The notes: generated by a model from the sequence alone, not told the origin. Numbered from the stretch's first letter, positions 8,405 through 18,024 are shown. The stretch is 64,000 nucleotides of DNA from Oceanicella actignis (GCF_008124525.1 NZ_VNHJ01000001.1:124001-188000), one strand, 5' to 3'. Translations and numbers: made by a program.

Positions 8405-9504
8405 ACGCCCAACTTCCCCGCTGGGTCGATCTTGGCCTGATCCCGCTCCTGAACCTGGCGGCCGCGCTTCTGGTGGCGGGGCTGGTGGTGGCGCTGATCG
8501 GGCAAAGCCCGCTCGAGGCCGTGCGGCTGATCGTGCAGGGCGCCTTCGGATATGGCGAGGGCGTGGGCTTCACGCTGTTCTACGCCACGAATTTCATCTT
8601 CACCGGGCTGGCGGTGGCGGTGGCCTTTCATGCCGGGCTGTTCAACATCGGCGGCGAGGGGCAGGCCTATGTCGGCGGGCTGGGCGTCGGGCTGGCGTGC
8701 CTGGCGCTGGACCGCTGGCTGCCGTGGTGGCTGATCGCGCCGGTCGCGGCGCTGGCGGGGGCGGCCTTCGGCGCGGCCTGGGCCTTTCTGCCGGCCTGGT
8801 TCCAGGCGCGGCGCGGCAGCCATATCGTCATCACGACGATCATGTTCAACTTCCTGGCCGCCTCGCTGATGGTCTATCTGTTGGTCAACGTGCTCAAGGT
8901 CGAGGGCGCGATGGCGCCCGAGTCGCGCACCTTCGAGCAGGCGGGCCGTCTGCCCAGGCTGGACTGGCTGATGTCGGCGCTGGGCTACGAGCAGGGGGGC
9001 GCGCCGCTCAACGTCAGCTTCCTTCTGGCGCTGGCGGCCTGCGTCTTCGTCTGGGCGCTGATCTGGCGCACGCGGCTGGGCTACGAGATCCGCACCTTCG
9101 GCGCCAATCCCACGGCGGCGCTCTATGCCGGGATCGACCCGGTGCGGGTGACGGTGATCACCATGCTGATCTCGGGCGGGCTGGCGGGGCTGATGGCGCT
9201 GAACCCGGTGATGGGCGACCAGAACCGCATCTTCCTCGACCTTGCCGGCGGGGCGGGCTTCGTGGGCATCGCCGTGGCGCTGATGGGGCGGGCGCATCCG
9301 CTGGGGGTGCTGCTGGCGGCGGTCCTGTTCGGGGCGCTTTATCAGGGCGGCGCCGAGCTGGCCTTCGAGATGCCGCAGATCACCCGCGACATGGTGGTGG
9401 TCATCCAGGGCCTGGTGGTGCTGTTCGCCGGCGGGCTCGAGTTCATGTTCCGCCCGCTGGTCGCGCGGTTGCTGGCGCCGTTCCTGCGGCGCGAGGAGGG
9501 GTGA
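8401..9504 (+). CDS. Nucleoside ABC transporter permease 1
   Basis: A 367-residue inner-membrane permease of the BMP/ribose-type family, with about 8-10 hydrophobic segments. Family marks are TNFIFTGLAVAVAFHAGLFN and GGEGQAYVGGLG in the first half and VGIAVALMGRAHPLGV in the second. It forms the membrane channel with the second permease. The start overlaps the nuclease gene stop by ATGA, and its own stop overlaps the next start by TGATG, so expression is probably coupled. In related operons the ATPase is normally adjacent, which makes the intervening nuclease gene unusual. Confidence 0.9.
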   Translation: MNAQLPRWVDLGLIPLLNLAAALLVAGLVVALIGQSPLEAVRLIVQGAFGYGEGVGFTLFYATNFIFTGLAVAVAFHAGLFNIGGEGQAYVGGLGVGLACLALDRWLPWWLIAPVAALAGAAFGAAWAFLPAWFQARRGSHIVITTIMFNFLAASLMVYLLVNVLKVEGAMAPESRTFEQAGRLPRLDWLMSALGYEQGGAPLNVSFLLALAACVFVWALIWRTRLGYEIRTFGANPTAALYAGIDPVRVTVITMLISGGLAGLMALNPVMGDQNRIFLDLAGGAGFVGIAVALMGRAHPLGVLLAAVLFGALYQGGAELAFEMPQITRDMVVVIQGLVVLFAGGLEFMFRPLVARLLAPFLRREEG

Positions 9505-10469
9505 TGTTCGACGCCGCGATCCTGATCCTCGATTCCACCGTGCGGCTTTCGACGCCGCTGCTGCTGGTGTGCCTGGCGGGTCTGTATTCCGAGCGCGCGG
9601 GGGTCATCGACATCGGTCTCGAGGGCAAGCTGCTGGCGGGCGCCTTCGCCGCCGCGGCGGCCGCGGCCGTGTTCGGCTCGCCCTGGATCGGGCTGGCGGC
9701 GGCGGTCGGGGTCAGCATCGCGCTGGCGCTGCTGCACGGGCTGGCCTGCATCACCTTCCGCGGCAATCAGATCGTGTCGGGCGTGGCGATCAACTTTCTG
9801 GCCGCGGGGCTGACGGCGCTTCTGGGGCAGGCCTGGTTCAGCCAGGGCGGGCGCACGCCGGCCCTCGGCCCCGAGCAGCGCTTCGGCGAGCTGTCGCTGC
9901 CGCTGGCGCAGACGCTGGCCGACGTGCCGGTGCTGGGCGGGATCTGGTCCGAGCTGATCTCGGGGCACTCGATCCTGGTCTATCTGGCCTTCGCCATGGC
10001 GCCGATCACCTGGTGGACGCTGGGGCGCACGCGCTTCGGCCTGCGCCTGCGCGCGGTGGGCGAGAACCCCGCCGCGGTGGACACGGCGGGCATCTCGGTG
10101 GCGCGGATGCGCTATCTGGCGGTGGCGTGCTGCGGCGCGCTGTGCGGCGCGGCGGGCGCGTATCTGAGCACGGCGCAGTCGGCGGGCTTCATCAAGGACA
10201 TGTCGGCGGGAAAGGGCTTCATCGCCCTGGCGGCGCTGATCTTCGCCAAATGGCGCCCGATTCCGGCCATGTTCGCCTGTCTTCTTTTCGGCTTTCTCGA
10301 CGCCGCCGCGATCCGCCTTCAGGGCGTGTCGCTGCCGGTCATCGGCTCGGCGCCGGTCGAGCTGATCCAGGCGCTGCCCTATCTGCTGACGGTGGTGCTG
10401 CTGGCCGGCTTCATCGGCGCCGCGCGGCCGCCGCGCGCGGGCGGCGTGCCCTATGTGAAGGAGCGCTGA
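9504..10469 (+). CDS. Nucleoside ABC transporter permease 2
   Basis: A 321-residue inner-membrane permease, partner of the preceding one. It is very hydrophobic throughout and carries ERAGVIDIGLEGKLL near the N-terminus, GNQIVSGVAINFLA, GENPAAVDTAGI and AGKGFIALAALIFAKW, all usual for the second BMP-type permease. The ATG at 9504 shares bases with the upstream stop (TGATG) and follows GAGGAGGGG. Together with the upstream permease, the double ATPase and the BMP binding protein it completes a four-component nucleoside importer. Confidence 0.9.
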   Translation: MFDAAILILDSTVRLSTPLLLVCLAGLYSERAGVIDIGLEGKLLAGAFAAAAAAAVFGSPWIGLAAAVGVSIALALLHGLACITFRGNQIVSGVAINFLAAGLTALLGQAWFSQGGRTPALGPEQRFGELSLPLAQTLADVPVLGGIWSELISGHSILVYLAFAMAPITWWTLGRTRFGLRLRAVGENPAAVDTAGISVARMRYLAVACCGALCGAAGAYLSTAQSAGFIKDMSAGKGFIALAALIFAKWRPIPAMFACLLFGFLDAAAIRLQGVSLPVIGSAPVELIQALPYLLTVVLLAGFIGAARPPRAGGVPYVKER

Positions 10470-10520
10470 GGTCATGACCCGAGCAACCGCCGCGCCGCCT
10501 CCTGCCGGGGAGGCGCGCTG

Positions 10521-10916
10521 ATGGCCCCGGAAGAGGAGCTTTACGCCGCCGCGCTGGCCGCGCGCGCGCGCGCCTATTCGCCGCACTCGAACTTCGCGGT
10601 GGGCTGCGCGATCCGCTCGGCCTCGGGCGCGATCCATGTCGGCGCGAATGTCGAGAACCAGTCCTATCCCGAGGGCTGGTGCGCCGAGACCAGCGCCATC
10701 GCGCAGATGATCATGGCCGGCGAGCGCGAGATCCTCGAGGTCTGCGTCGTGGCCGATCTCGACCCGCCGATCACGCCCTGCGGCGGCTGCCGCCAGCGGC
10801 TGGCCGAGTTCGCCGGCCCCTCGACGCTGGTCCATGCGGGCGATCTTGGCGGGCCGCGCGCCAGCTGGACCATGGCCGAGCTGCTGCCCGCCGTTTTCAG
10901 ACTGGAGGAAGGATGA
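10521..10916 (+). CDS. cdd: Cytidine deaminase
   Basis: A 131-residue homotetrameric-type cytidine deaminase converting cytidine and deoxycytidine to uridine and deoxyuridine. The N-terminal SPHSNFAVGCAI is the conserved substrate strand. The zinc site is seen as WCAETSA (Cys plus catalytic Glu) and PCGGCRQ (two Cys). Length fits the short bacterial/human class. The start is 51 bp after the permease stop and the stop overlaps the punA start (ATGA at 10913). It acts on nucleosides delivered by the upstream transporter. Confidence 0.93.
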   Translation: MAPEEELYAAALAARARAYSPHSNFAVGCAIRSASGAIHVGANVENQSYPEGWCAETSAIAQMIMAGEREILEVCVVADLDPPITPCGGCRQRLAEFAGPSTLVHAGDLGGPRASWTMAELLPAVFRLEEG

Positions 10917-11698
10917 CCCAAGCCGCGCAGATCATCCGCGAAGCCGCCGGCGACGAGCCCGTGCGCCTGGGGCTGGTGCTGGGCTCGGGGCTGGGGGCCC
11001 TGGCCGAAGAGGTCGAGGACGCCGCCGCCTTCGCCTTTTCCGAGCTTCCGGGCTTTCCGGTTTCGGGGGTGTCGGGCCATGCCGGGGCGCTGTCGGTGGG
11101 GCGGCTGCGCGGGGTGCGCGTGGCGCTGTTGTCGGGCCGCGCCCACTACTATGAAAAGGGCGATCCGGCCGCCATGCGCACGCCCATCGAGACGCTGCGC
11201 GCGCTTGGCGCCGAGGCGGTTCTGCTGACCAACTCGGCCGGTTCGACCCGGGCCGACATGCCGCCCGGATCGCTCATGATCATCCGCGATCACATCAACT
11301 TCTCGGGCCTCAACCCCCTGATCGGCGAAGAGGGCGACGCGCGCTTCGTCAACATGGTGGACGCCTACGACCCCGAGCTGCGCGCGCGTCTGCACGAGGC
11401 CGGCGCGGGGCTGTTCGAGGGCGTCTACGCCTGGTTCTCGGGCCCCAGCTTCGAGACCCCGGCCGAGATCGAGGCCATCCGCATGCTGGGCGCCGATGCG
11501 GTGGGCATGTCGACCGTGCCGGAAACGATCCTTGCGCGGCGCTTCGGCTTGCGCGTGGCGGCGGTCTCGGTCATCACCAACTTCGCCGCGGGCATGACCG
11601 GCCAGGCGCTGAGCCATGACGAGACCAAGACCGAGGCCGCCCGCGCCCAGACCCGTTTCCGCGCCCTGGTGCGTCATTTCGTGGAGAGCTTCGCATGA
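10913..11698 (+). CDS. punA: Purine nucleoside phosphorylase
   Basis: A 261-residue trimeric-type (PNP/MTAP family) phosphorylase cleaving purine nucleosides with phosphate to base plus (deoxy)ribose-1-phosphate. Motifs are LVLGSGLG near the N-terminus, GHAG, LSGRAHYYE, LTNSAGS, WFSGPSFETPAEI, VGMSTVPE and SVITNFAAG, the last containing the Asn that contacts the purine ring. The start shares ATGA with the cdd stop and follows GGAGGAAGG. Its sugar phosphate product feeds deoB and deoC encoded downstream. Confidence 0.92.
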   Translation: MTQAAQIIREAAGDEPVRLGLVLGSGLGALAEEVEDAAAFAFSELPGFPVSGVSGHAGALSVGRLRGVRVALLSGRAHYYEKGDPAAMRTPIETLRALGAEAVLLTNSAGSTRADMPPGSLMIIRDHINFSGLNPLIGEEGDARFVNMVDAYDPELRARLHEAGAGLFEGVYAWFSGPSFETPAEIEAIRMLGADAVGMSTVPETILARRFGLRVAAVSVITNFAAGMTGQALSHDETKTEAARAQTRFRALVRHFVESFA

Positions 11699-12453
11699 TC
11701 GATCTTCGCGCCGCAGCCGCCCGCGCGCTGGCCTGCCTTGACCTGACCGACCTGTCCGACGACTGCGACCTGGCCAGGGTCGAGGCGCTGTGCGGCCGCG
11801 CGGTCACGCCCCATGGCGCGGTCGCGGCGATCTGCATCTGGCCGCGTTTCGTCGCCGCCGCGCGCCCGCTGCTGGCGCCGGACGTCAGGATCGCGACGGT
11901 GGTGAACTTTCCCGGCGACGAGGACGCCCCCGAGGACTACGTCGCCCTGACCGAGCGCGCCATCGCCGACGGCGCGGACGAGATCGACATGGTGATCCCC
12001 TATCGCCAGCTGCTCGAAGGCCGGCCCCAGGCCGTGCCCGCCGCGGTCGAGCGCGTGGTGCGGGCGGCCGGCGGCGCGCCGGTCAAGGCGATTCTCGAGA
12101 CGGGCGTGCTGCAGGATGCCGACGCGATCCGCCAGGCCGCCGAGCTTGCCATCGAGGGCGGCGCGCGGTTCCTCAAGACCTCGACCGGCAAGGCGCCGGT
12201 GAATGCGACGCTGGGCGCGGCGCAGATCATGCTCGAAGTCATCGCCGCGCGCGATCCGGGGGTGGGCTTCAAGGCCGCGGGCGGCGTGCGCACGGCCGCC
12301 GAGGCCGCCGCCTATCTGGAGCTGGCCGACCGCCTGATGGGGGCGGGGTGGGCCGACCCGACGCATTTCCGCATCGGCGCCTCGGGGCTGCTCGATGCGC
12401 TGCTGGCCGTTCTGGATGGGCGCGACGCGCCCGCCTCGGCCCAGGGCTACTGA
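11695..12453 (+). CDS. deoC: Deoxyribose-phosphate aldolase
   Basis: A 252-residue class I aldolase splitting 2-deoxyribose-5-phosphate into glyceraldehyde-3-phosphate and acetaldehyde. The Schiff-base Lys lies in FLKTSTGK (about K161), with EIDMVIP and AILETGVL upstream and GFKAAGGVRT, carrying the second active-site Lys, downstream. The start overlaps the punA stop (ATGA). It takes deoxyribose-5-phosphate from DeoB, so the operon links nucleoside breakdown to glycolysis. Confidence 0.93.
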   Translation: MIDLRAAAARALACLDLTDLSDDCDLARVEALCGRAVTPHGAVAAICIWPRFVAAARPLLAPDVRIATVVNFPGDEDAPEDYVALTERAIADGADEIDMVIPYRQLLEGRPQAVPAAVERVVRAAGGAPVKAILETGVLQDADAIRQAAELAIEGGARFLKTSTGKAPVNATLGAAQIMLEVIAARDPGVGFKAAGGVRTAAEAAAYLELADRLMGAGWADPTHFRIGASGLLDALLAVLDGRDAPASAQGY

Positions 12454-12477
12454 CCGCCCCGTAACAGGAGACCCGCC

Positions 12478-13818
12478 ATGCTGCCGCAGGAGATCATCGT
12501 CAAGAAGCGCCGCGGCCAGGCGCTGAGCCCCGACGAGATCGGCTTCTTCGTCCGTGGGCTGACCACGGGCGAGGTCACCGAGGGGCAGGCCGCGGCGCTG
12601 GCCATGGCCATCTGCTTCCAGGGCCTGAGCGTGGACGAGCGCGTGGCGCTGACGCTGGCCATGCGCGACTCGGGGCGCACGCTGCGCTGGGATCTGCCCG
12701 GCCCCGTGGCGGACAAGCATTCGACCGGCGGGGTGGGCGACAACGTCTCGCTCATGCTGGCGCCGGCGCTGGCGGCGTGCGGCGTCTATGTGCCCATGAT
12801 CTCGGGCCGCGGGCTGGGACACACGGGCGGCACGCTGGACAAGCTGTCGGCCATTCCGGGCTATGACGTGCGCCCCGACGTCGCCACGCTTCAGGCCGTG
12901 GTGGCGCGCGCGGGGTGCGCGATCATCGGCCAGACCGACGACATCGCCCCCGCCGACCGGCGCCTTTACGCCATCCGCGACGTCACCGGCACGGTCGAGT
13001 CCATCGACCTGATCACCGCCTCTATCCTGTCCAAGAAGCTGGCCGCCGGGCTGGACGCGCTGGTTCTCGACGTCAAGACCGGCACGGGCGCCTTCATGCA
13101 GACCGAGGCCGAGGCCCGCGCCCTGGCGCAAAGCCTGGTCGCGGTCGCCAACGGCGCGGGCTGCCGCACGGCGGCGCTGCTGACCGACATGAACGAGCCC
13201 CTGGCCTCGGCGGCGGGCAATGCGCTCGAGGTGGCGAACGCGATGCGATTTCTCGTCGGCGCCGAGATCGACCCCCATCTGTGGGACGTGACCGTCGCGC
13301 TGGGCGGCGAGCTGCTGGCGCTGACCGGCGTCGCGCCCAGCGCCGAGGACGGGCGCGCGCGCATCGCCCGCAGCTTCGAGTCGGGCGCCGCGGCCGAGCG
13401 CTTCGGCATGATGTGCGCGGCGCTGGGCGGGCCGGTCGATTTCGTCGAGCGCTTCATGGAATACCTGCCCGCCGCGCCGGTGGTGCGCGACGCGCCGCCC
13501 GCGCGCGAGGGGATCGTGCGCGCCATCGACCTGCGCGCCGTGGGCAACGCGGTGGTCGAGCTGGGCGGCGGGCGCCGGCGCCCCGAGGACGACATCGACC
13601 TGGCCGTGGGTCTTGACCAGCTGGCGCCGCTGGGCGCGGCGGTGGGGCCCGACCGGCCGCTGGCGCGCATCCATGCCGCCGACGAGGCCGCCGCCGAGGC
13701 CGCCGCCGCGCGCCTGCGCGCCGCCTACCAGGTCGGCGACCAGGCGCCGCCCGAGCGCCCGCTCATTCTTGGCCGCATCGGCCCCGAGGACGTGGCGGGC
13801 CCGGAGGCGGCGCGATGA
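12478..13818 (+). CDS. deoA: Thymidine phosphorylase
   Basis: A 446-residue thymidine/pyrimidine-nucleoside phosphorylase releasing thymine or uracil and 2-deoxyribose-1-phosphate. The phosphate-binding motif DKHSTGGVGDN is at about residues 79-89 and the family signature region GRGLGHTGGTLDKL follows. LDVKTGTGAFM marks the hinge domain. The ATG follows CAGGAGA by 6 bp, 24 bp after deoC. The stop overlaps the deoB start (ATGA at 13815). Confidence 0.94.
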   Translation: MLPQEIIVKKRRGQALSPDEIGFFVRGLTTGEVTEGQAAALAMAICFQGLSVDERVALTLAMRDSGRTLRWDLPGPVADKHSTGGVGDNVSLMLAPALAACGVYVPMISGRGLGHTGGTLDKLSAIPGYDVRPDVATLQAVVARAGCAIIGQTDDIAPADRRLYAIRDVTGTVESIDLITASILSKKLAAGLDALVLDVKTGTGAFMQTEAEARALAQSLVAVANGAGCRTAALLTDMNEPLASAAGNALEVANAMRFLVGAEIDPHLWDVTVALGGELLALTGVAPSAEDGRARIARSFESGAAAERFGMMCAALGGPVDFVERFMEYLPAAPVVRDAPPAREGIVRAIDLRAVGNAVVELGGGRRRPEDDIDLAVGLDQLAPLGAAVGPDRPLARIHAADEAAAEAAAARLRAAYQVGDQAPPERPLILGRIGPEDVAGPEAAR

Positions 13819-15134
13819 GCGCGGGCCGCGTCCTCATCCTGGTCATGGACAGCGTCGGCGTCGGGGGCGCCCCGGACGCGGCGCTGTTTCGCAACGGCGA
13901 CGGCGACGACGAGGGCGCCGCCACCGTCCCGCACATCGCCCAGGCCTGCGCCGAGGGCCGCGCCGAGGAGGGCCGCTCGGGTCCGCTGCGTGCGCCCAAC
14001 CTGACGGCGATGGGGCTTGGCGAAGCCTGCCGCATCGCCTGCGGCGCGACGCCGCCGGGGCTCGAGGCCACGGGGCCGTTCCAGGGCGTCTACGGCGCGG
14101 GGCAGGAGTTCTCGGCCGGCAAGGACACCATCACCGGCCATTGGGAGCTGGCCGGCGCGCCGATGCGCCGCGACTGGCACTATTTCCCGCGCGCCGTGCC
14201 CGCGCTGCCCGAGCGGCTGACCGACGCGCTGATCCGCCGCGCCGGCCTGCCGGGGCTGCTGGGGAACAAGCACGCCTCGGGCACCGAGATACTCGACGAG
14301 CTGGGCGCCGAAAGCCTGCGCACGGGCAAGCCCATCATCTACACCTCGGCCGACAGCGTGATCCAGATCGCGGCGCATGAGCAGGCCTTCGGGCTCGAGC
14401 GGCTTTACGAGCTCTGCCGCATCGCGCGCGAGCTGGCCGACGAGCTCAATGTCGGGCGCGTCATCGCGCGGCCCTTCCTGGGCGATCCGGCCACGGGCTT
14501 TCGGCGCACGGCCAACCGCAAGGATTTCTCGACCCCGCCGCCCGAACCCACCCTGTGCGACCGCGCGCTCGAGGCGGGGCGGCAGGTCTTCGGCGTGGGC
14601 AAGATCGCCGACATCTTCGCCGGGCGCGGCATCGGCGCCGTGCTCAAGGGGGCCGACGACATGGCGCTGTGCGATCGCACGCTCGAGGCCATGCGCGACG
14701 CCGGGCCGGGGGATCTGATCTTCGCGAATTTCGTCGATTTCGACAGCCTTTACGGCCACCGCCGCGACGTGTCCGGCTATGCCCGCGCCATCGAGGCCTT
14801 CGACGCGCGCCTGCCCGAGCTGTTCGCCGCCATGGGCGACCAGGATCTGATGATCGTCGCCGCCGACCATGGCAACGATCCCACCTGGCGCGGCACGGAC
14901 CACACGCGCGAGCGCGTGCCCATTCTGTGCCGCGGCGCGCGCCTGCGGCCCGGCTCGGCGGGTCTGCGGCGCTTTGCGGATGTGGCCGAGACGGCGGCGC
15001 GCTGGCTTGGCCTGCCGGCGGGGCCGCATGGCCGCGCGATGCTGGCGCCGGCCGAGAGCGGCGCCTGGCGCGCCGCGCCCGAGACCGCGCTTGGCCCCTT
15101 CGCCGTCGCCCCGGGCCGCGAGGAGGGCGCATGA
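13815..15134 (+). CDS. deoB: Phosphopentomutase
   Basis: A 439-residue alkaline-phosphatase-superfamily mutase converting (deoxy)ribose-1-phosphate to the 5-phosphate. The N-terminal metal site is seen in LVMDSVGVGGAPDA, and the phosphorylatable Thr in GKDTITGHWE (about residues 101-110). Later metal ligands are in VDFDSLYGHRRD and AADHGNDPTWRGTDHTRE. It links the products of punA and deoA to deoC. Start and stop overlap deoA and the adenosine deaminase gene by ATGA. Confidence 0.94.
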   Translation: MSAGRVLILVMDSVGVGGAPDAALFRNGDGDDEGAATVPHIAQACAEGRAEEGRSGPLRAPNLTAMGLGEACRIACGATPPGLEATGPFQGVYGAGQEFSAGKDTITGHWELAGAPMRRDWHYFPRAVPALPERLTDALIRRAGLPGLLGNKHASGTEILDELGAESLRTGKPIIYTSADSVIQIAAHEQAFGLERLYELCRIARELADELNVGRVIARPFLGDPATGFRRTANRKDFSTPPPEPTLCDRALEAGRQVFGVGKIADIFAGRGIGAVLKGADDMALCDRTLEAMRDAGPGDLIFANFVDFDSLYGHRRDVSGYARAIEAFDARLPELFAAMGDQDLMIVAADHGNDPTWRGTDHTRERVPILCRGARLRPGSAGLRRFADVAETAARWLGLPAGPHGRAMLAPAESGAWRAAPETALGPFAVAPGREEGA

Positions 15135-16120
15135 GCGACCTGCGCGCCATTCCCAAGATCGAGCTGCACCTGCACATGGAGGGCGCGGCCCCGCCCGCCT
15201 TCGCGCGCGCCCTTGCCGCGCGCAAGGGCCGCTCGATCGATGCGCTGATCGACCCGCGCACGGGGCGCTACGCCTGGTCCGACTTCTCCAGCTTCCTGGC
15301 CGCCTATGACGCGGTGGCGGCGCTGTTCGACACGCCGCAGGACAACCGCGACCTGGCCGAGGCGGTGCTGCGCGAATGCGCCGCGCATGGCGTGATCTAT
15401 GCCGAGATCTTCATCTCGCCCGATCACGCGGGCGCCGATCCCGTCGCCTGGGCCGAGTATCTGGCCGCCATTTGCGAAGGCGCGGCCGCGGCCGAGGCGG
15501 CCTGCGGCATCGTCGCGCGGTTCATTCCCCTGTGCGTGCGCGGGCTGGGGCCCGAGGCGGCGATGCGCGCCGCCCGCCTTGCCGTCGCGGCCGAGGATCC
15601 GCGCATCGTCGGCTTCGGCATGGCGGGGGACGAGCGCATGTTCGACCCGGCCGATTTCGCCCCCGCCTTCGCGCTGGCGCGCGAGGCGGGGCTGAAGCTG
15701 ACCGCCCATGCCGGCGAATTCGGCGGCGCCGACAGCGTCCGCCGCGCGCTGGACGCGCTGGGCCTCGACCGCGTCGATCATGGGGTGCGCGCCGTCGAGG
15801 ACCCCGACCTGGTCGCGCGGCTTGCGCGCGAGGGCGTGCCGCTGGCGGTCTGCCCGGGCTCGAACGTGGCGCTGGGCGTCGTGCCGGACTGGGCCGCGCA
15901 CCCGATCGACGCGCTGCGCCGTGCGGGGGTGCGGGTGACGGTCTCGACCGACGACCCGCCCTTCTTCGACACCGACATGACGCGCGAGCACGAGATGCTC
16001 TCGCGCCATTTCGGCTACGGCCCCGACGACCACCTCGCCCTGGCGCGCGCCGCGCTCGACGCGGCCTTCTGCGCGCCCGACCTCAAGCGGCGCCTTGGCG
16101 CGCGGCTCGCCGCGGCATGA
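15131..16120 (+). CDS. add: Adenosine deaminase
   Basis: A 329-residue metal-dependent deaminase converting adenosine or deoxyadenosine to inosine or deoxyinosine. Metal ligands are in ELHLHMEGA (residues about 11-19), the catalytic Glu in HAGEFG (about 192), then VDHGVR and VSTDDPPFF. Homologues usually read HLHLEGA; the Leu-to-Met change is conservative. The ATG overlaps the deoB stop. Adenine deaminases share the fold, so adenine cannot be excluded as substrate, but the nucleoside-salvage context favours adenosine. Confidence 0.88.
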   Translation: MSDLRAIPKIELHLHMEGAAPPAFARALAARKGRSIDALIDPRTGRYAWSDFSSFLAAYDAVAALFDTPQDNRDLAEAVLRECAAHGVIYAEIFISPDHAGADPVAWAEYLAAICEGAAAAEAACGIVARFIPLCVRGLGPEAAMRAARLAVAAEDPRIVGFGMAGDERMFDPADFAPAFALAREAGLKLTAHAGEFGGADSVRRALDALGLDRVDHGVRAVEDPDLVARLAREGVPLAVCPGSNVALGVVPDWAAHPIDALRRAGVRVTVSTDDPPFFDTDMTREHEMLSRHFGYGPDDHLALARAALDAAFCAPDLKRRLGARLAAA

Positions 16121-16151
16121 ACGCGCCCTCTTCCAACCGCAGGACACAGGC

Positions 16152-16784
16152 ATGACCAAGCATCTGACCATCGTCGACCACCCGCTGGTGCAGCACAAGC
16201 TGACCTACATGCGCGACAAGGACGCCTCGACCGGCAAGTTCCGCCGCCTGCTGCGCGAGATCAGCCTGCTGCTGGGCTACGAGGCGCTGCGCGACCTGCC
16301 CATGACCACGACCACCGTCGAGACGCCCCTGCAGGAGACCGAAGCCCCCGTCCTGGCGGGCAAGAAGGTGGCGCTGGTCTCGATCCTGCGCGCGGGCAAC
16401 GGGCTGCTGGACGGCGTGCTCGAGCTGGTGCCCTCGGCGCGGGTAGGGTTCGTGGGGCTCTATCGCGACGAGGAGACGCTCCAGCCCGTGCAGTATTACT
16501 TCAAGGTTCCCAAGGATCTTGCCGACCGGCCGGTGATCGTGCTCGACCCGATGCTGGCGACGGGCAACTCGTCGGCCGCGGCGGTGACGCTGCTCAAGGA
16601 GGCGGGGGCGCGCGACATTCGCTTCCTGTGCCTTCTGGCCGCCCCCGAGGGCGTGGCCCGCATGAAGGAGGCCCACCCGGACGTGCCCATCATCACCGCC
16701 GCCCTGGACGAGAGGCTGAACGAGAAGGGCTATATCCTGCCCGGCCTTGGCGATGCGGGCGACCGGATGTTCGGCACCAAGTGA
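16152..16784 (+). CDS. upp: Uracil phosphoribosyltransferase
   Basis: A 210-residue enzyme making UMP from uracil and PRPP. The PRPP loop is [11 protein letters not shown] (about residues 131-141), and the uracil-binding C-terminus has [17 protein letters not shown]. The N-terminus [17 protein letters not shown] is typical. It is the last gene of the nucleoside block and recovers uracil released by cytidine deaminase and DeoA action. A short in-frame gap of 31 bp separates it from add, and a strong inverted repeat follows at 16801. Confidence 0.94.
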   Translation: MTKHLTIVDHPLVQHKLTYMRDKDASTGKFRRLLREISLLLGYEALRDLPMTTTTVETPLQETEAPVLAGKKVALVSILRAGNGLLDGVLELVPSARVGFVGLYRDEETLQPVQYYFKVPKDLADRPVIVLDPMLATGNSSAAAVTLLKEAGARDIRFLCLLAAPEGVARMKEAHPDVPIITAALDERLNEKGYILPGLGDAGDRMFGTK

Positions 16785-16800
16785 GCGCCCGGCGGCGCGA

Positions 16801-16838
16801 ATGACGCGGGCCGGAGCCTGGCGGCTCCGGCCCGTCAT
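16801..16838. terminator. Bidirectional-type terminator hairpin after upp
   Basis: A perfect 11-bp stem (GGGCCGGAGCC with GGCTCCGGCCC, 4-base loop) is extended by an outer ATGAC/GTCAT pairing after a 2-base bulge. It lies between upp and the convergent VPLPA-CTERM gene. The T-rich tract after it is weak (CTTGCTT), so efficiency is uncertain. Confidence 0.65.
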
Positions 16839-16880
16839 CTTGCTTGCGGCGTTCAGGTATGGGCGTTCAGGCGGGGCGGA

Positions 16881-17663
16881 TCAGACCGCCCGCCGCCTCG
16901 CCCCCAGCCCCGCCAGGCCCGCCAGCCCGGACAGCAGCAGCAGCCCCGCGCCGGGGATCGGCACCGTGGCCGCGCCGGGCGTCGAGCCGAGGATGAAGTC
17001 GTCGAGGCCGAACTGGTCGTTGCCCCGAACGTTGCTGACGGTCAGGCGCAGGCCGAAGAAGTTCTCGTCGGTCGTGAAGCCGGCGAAAAGCAGGTTCGAC
17101 TTCGGATCGGCCGAGGTGGTGGCGAGGTTGCCCAGCTCGGTCCAGATCGGGTTGAGCGAGCCGTCGTAGGACAGCGCCTCGATCATCAGCGAATCGCCGA
17201 AATCGCCCACATCCGTGGCGTAAAGGCCGAAGGCGTTGGCGCCCGACAGGCCGAGATCGATGGTGATCTGCCCGCCCGAGCCGATGAGGACGAAATTCTC
17301 GGGCGACGAGTAGTATTGTTCGTTCGCCGTGATGCCGGTCCGGATCCGGGCGGGGCCGCCCAGCCCGTTGTCCGAGAAGGTCGCGCCGCCATAGGTGGTC
17401 CAGCCGGCGCCGGCGCCGTTGGTCGTGGACAGCTGCGTGCCGTCGTCAAGGCCTTCGAAATCGGCGACGTCGCTGCTTTCGAGCGCGCCGAGGAAGGCGT
17501 CATGGGCGCTCAGCGCCGGGCCGCTGGTCGGGATGACGGGACTGCCGCCCTCGGTCTCGCCGAACCAGCTTTGCGTGACGGTGAGCGCGCTGGCGCCCGT
17601 GGTCATCGCAGCTGCGGCGAGCGCGGCGGACAACGCCAGCGCGCCAATTCGTGCACAGGTCAT
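16881..17663 (-). CDS. VPLPA-CTERM sorting-domain protein
   Basis: A 260-residue exported protein of unknown function. A signal peptide (ALALSAALAAAAMTTGASA) begins it. The middle is a beta-rich, Gly/Asn/Asp-rich region with features such as WTELGNLATTSADPKSNLLF and GLDDFILGS. The C-terminus has the exosortase recognition pattern: VPIPGAG, a hydrophobic helix and the basic tail ARRRAV. Such proteins are cleaved and surface-attached by a VPLPA-specific exosortase, which is not encoded here. The ATG follows AGGAGG by 5 bp. The gene diverges from recA. Confidence 0.78.
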   Translation of the reverse strand: MTCARIGALALSAALAAAAMTTGASALTVTQSWFGETEGGSPVIPTSGPALSAHDAFLGALESSDVADFEGLDDGTQLSTTNGAGAGWTTYGGATFSDNGLGGPARIRTGITANEQYYSSPENFVLIGSGGQITIDLGLSGANAFGLYATDVGDFGDSLMIEALSYDGSLNPIWTELGNLATTSADPKSNLLFAGFTTDENFFGLRLTVSNVRGNDQFGLDDFILGSTPGAATVPIPGAGLLLLSGLAGLAGLGARRRAV

Positions 17664-18024
17664 GAAAACCTCCTGGGTCCATGCTTCAACGCGATGCGGC
17701 TTCGACGAATGCGCCGCCAGGTTGAACGCAAGAAAACGAGCGGGTCGAAACGACGACCCTGCGGCCAATGCGTCCGGCTTCGCCGTGCGCGCAACGCTGC
17801 CGATGAAATGTCTTACGCTGAACCCGGTTCGCTTGAACCCCGGCGCCTGCGAGGCTGTCGCGGCGCTCATGGGCATAATACCACGTCGCGCGTCGAAGGG
17901 AAGGGGCCGCATGGGCGAAAAGCACCGCGGAAGCGGCGCGGGATGAACCCGAAGGCGGGGGCGCCGGGGCGTGGAAGGAAATTTTAACCGAATTCCGTTC
18001 AAATCGATTCGAACCGGCGCGGCC

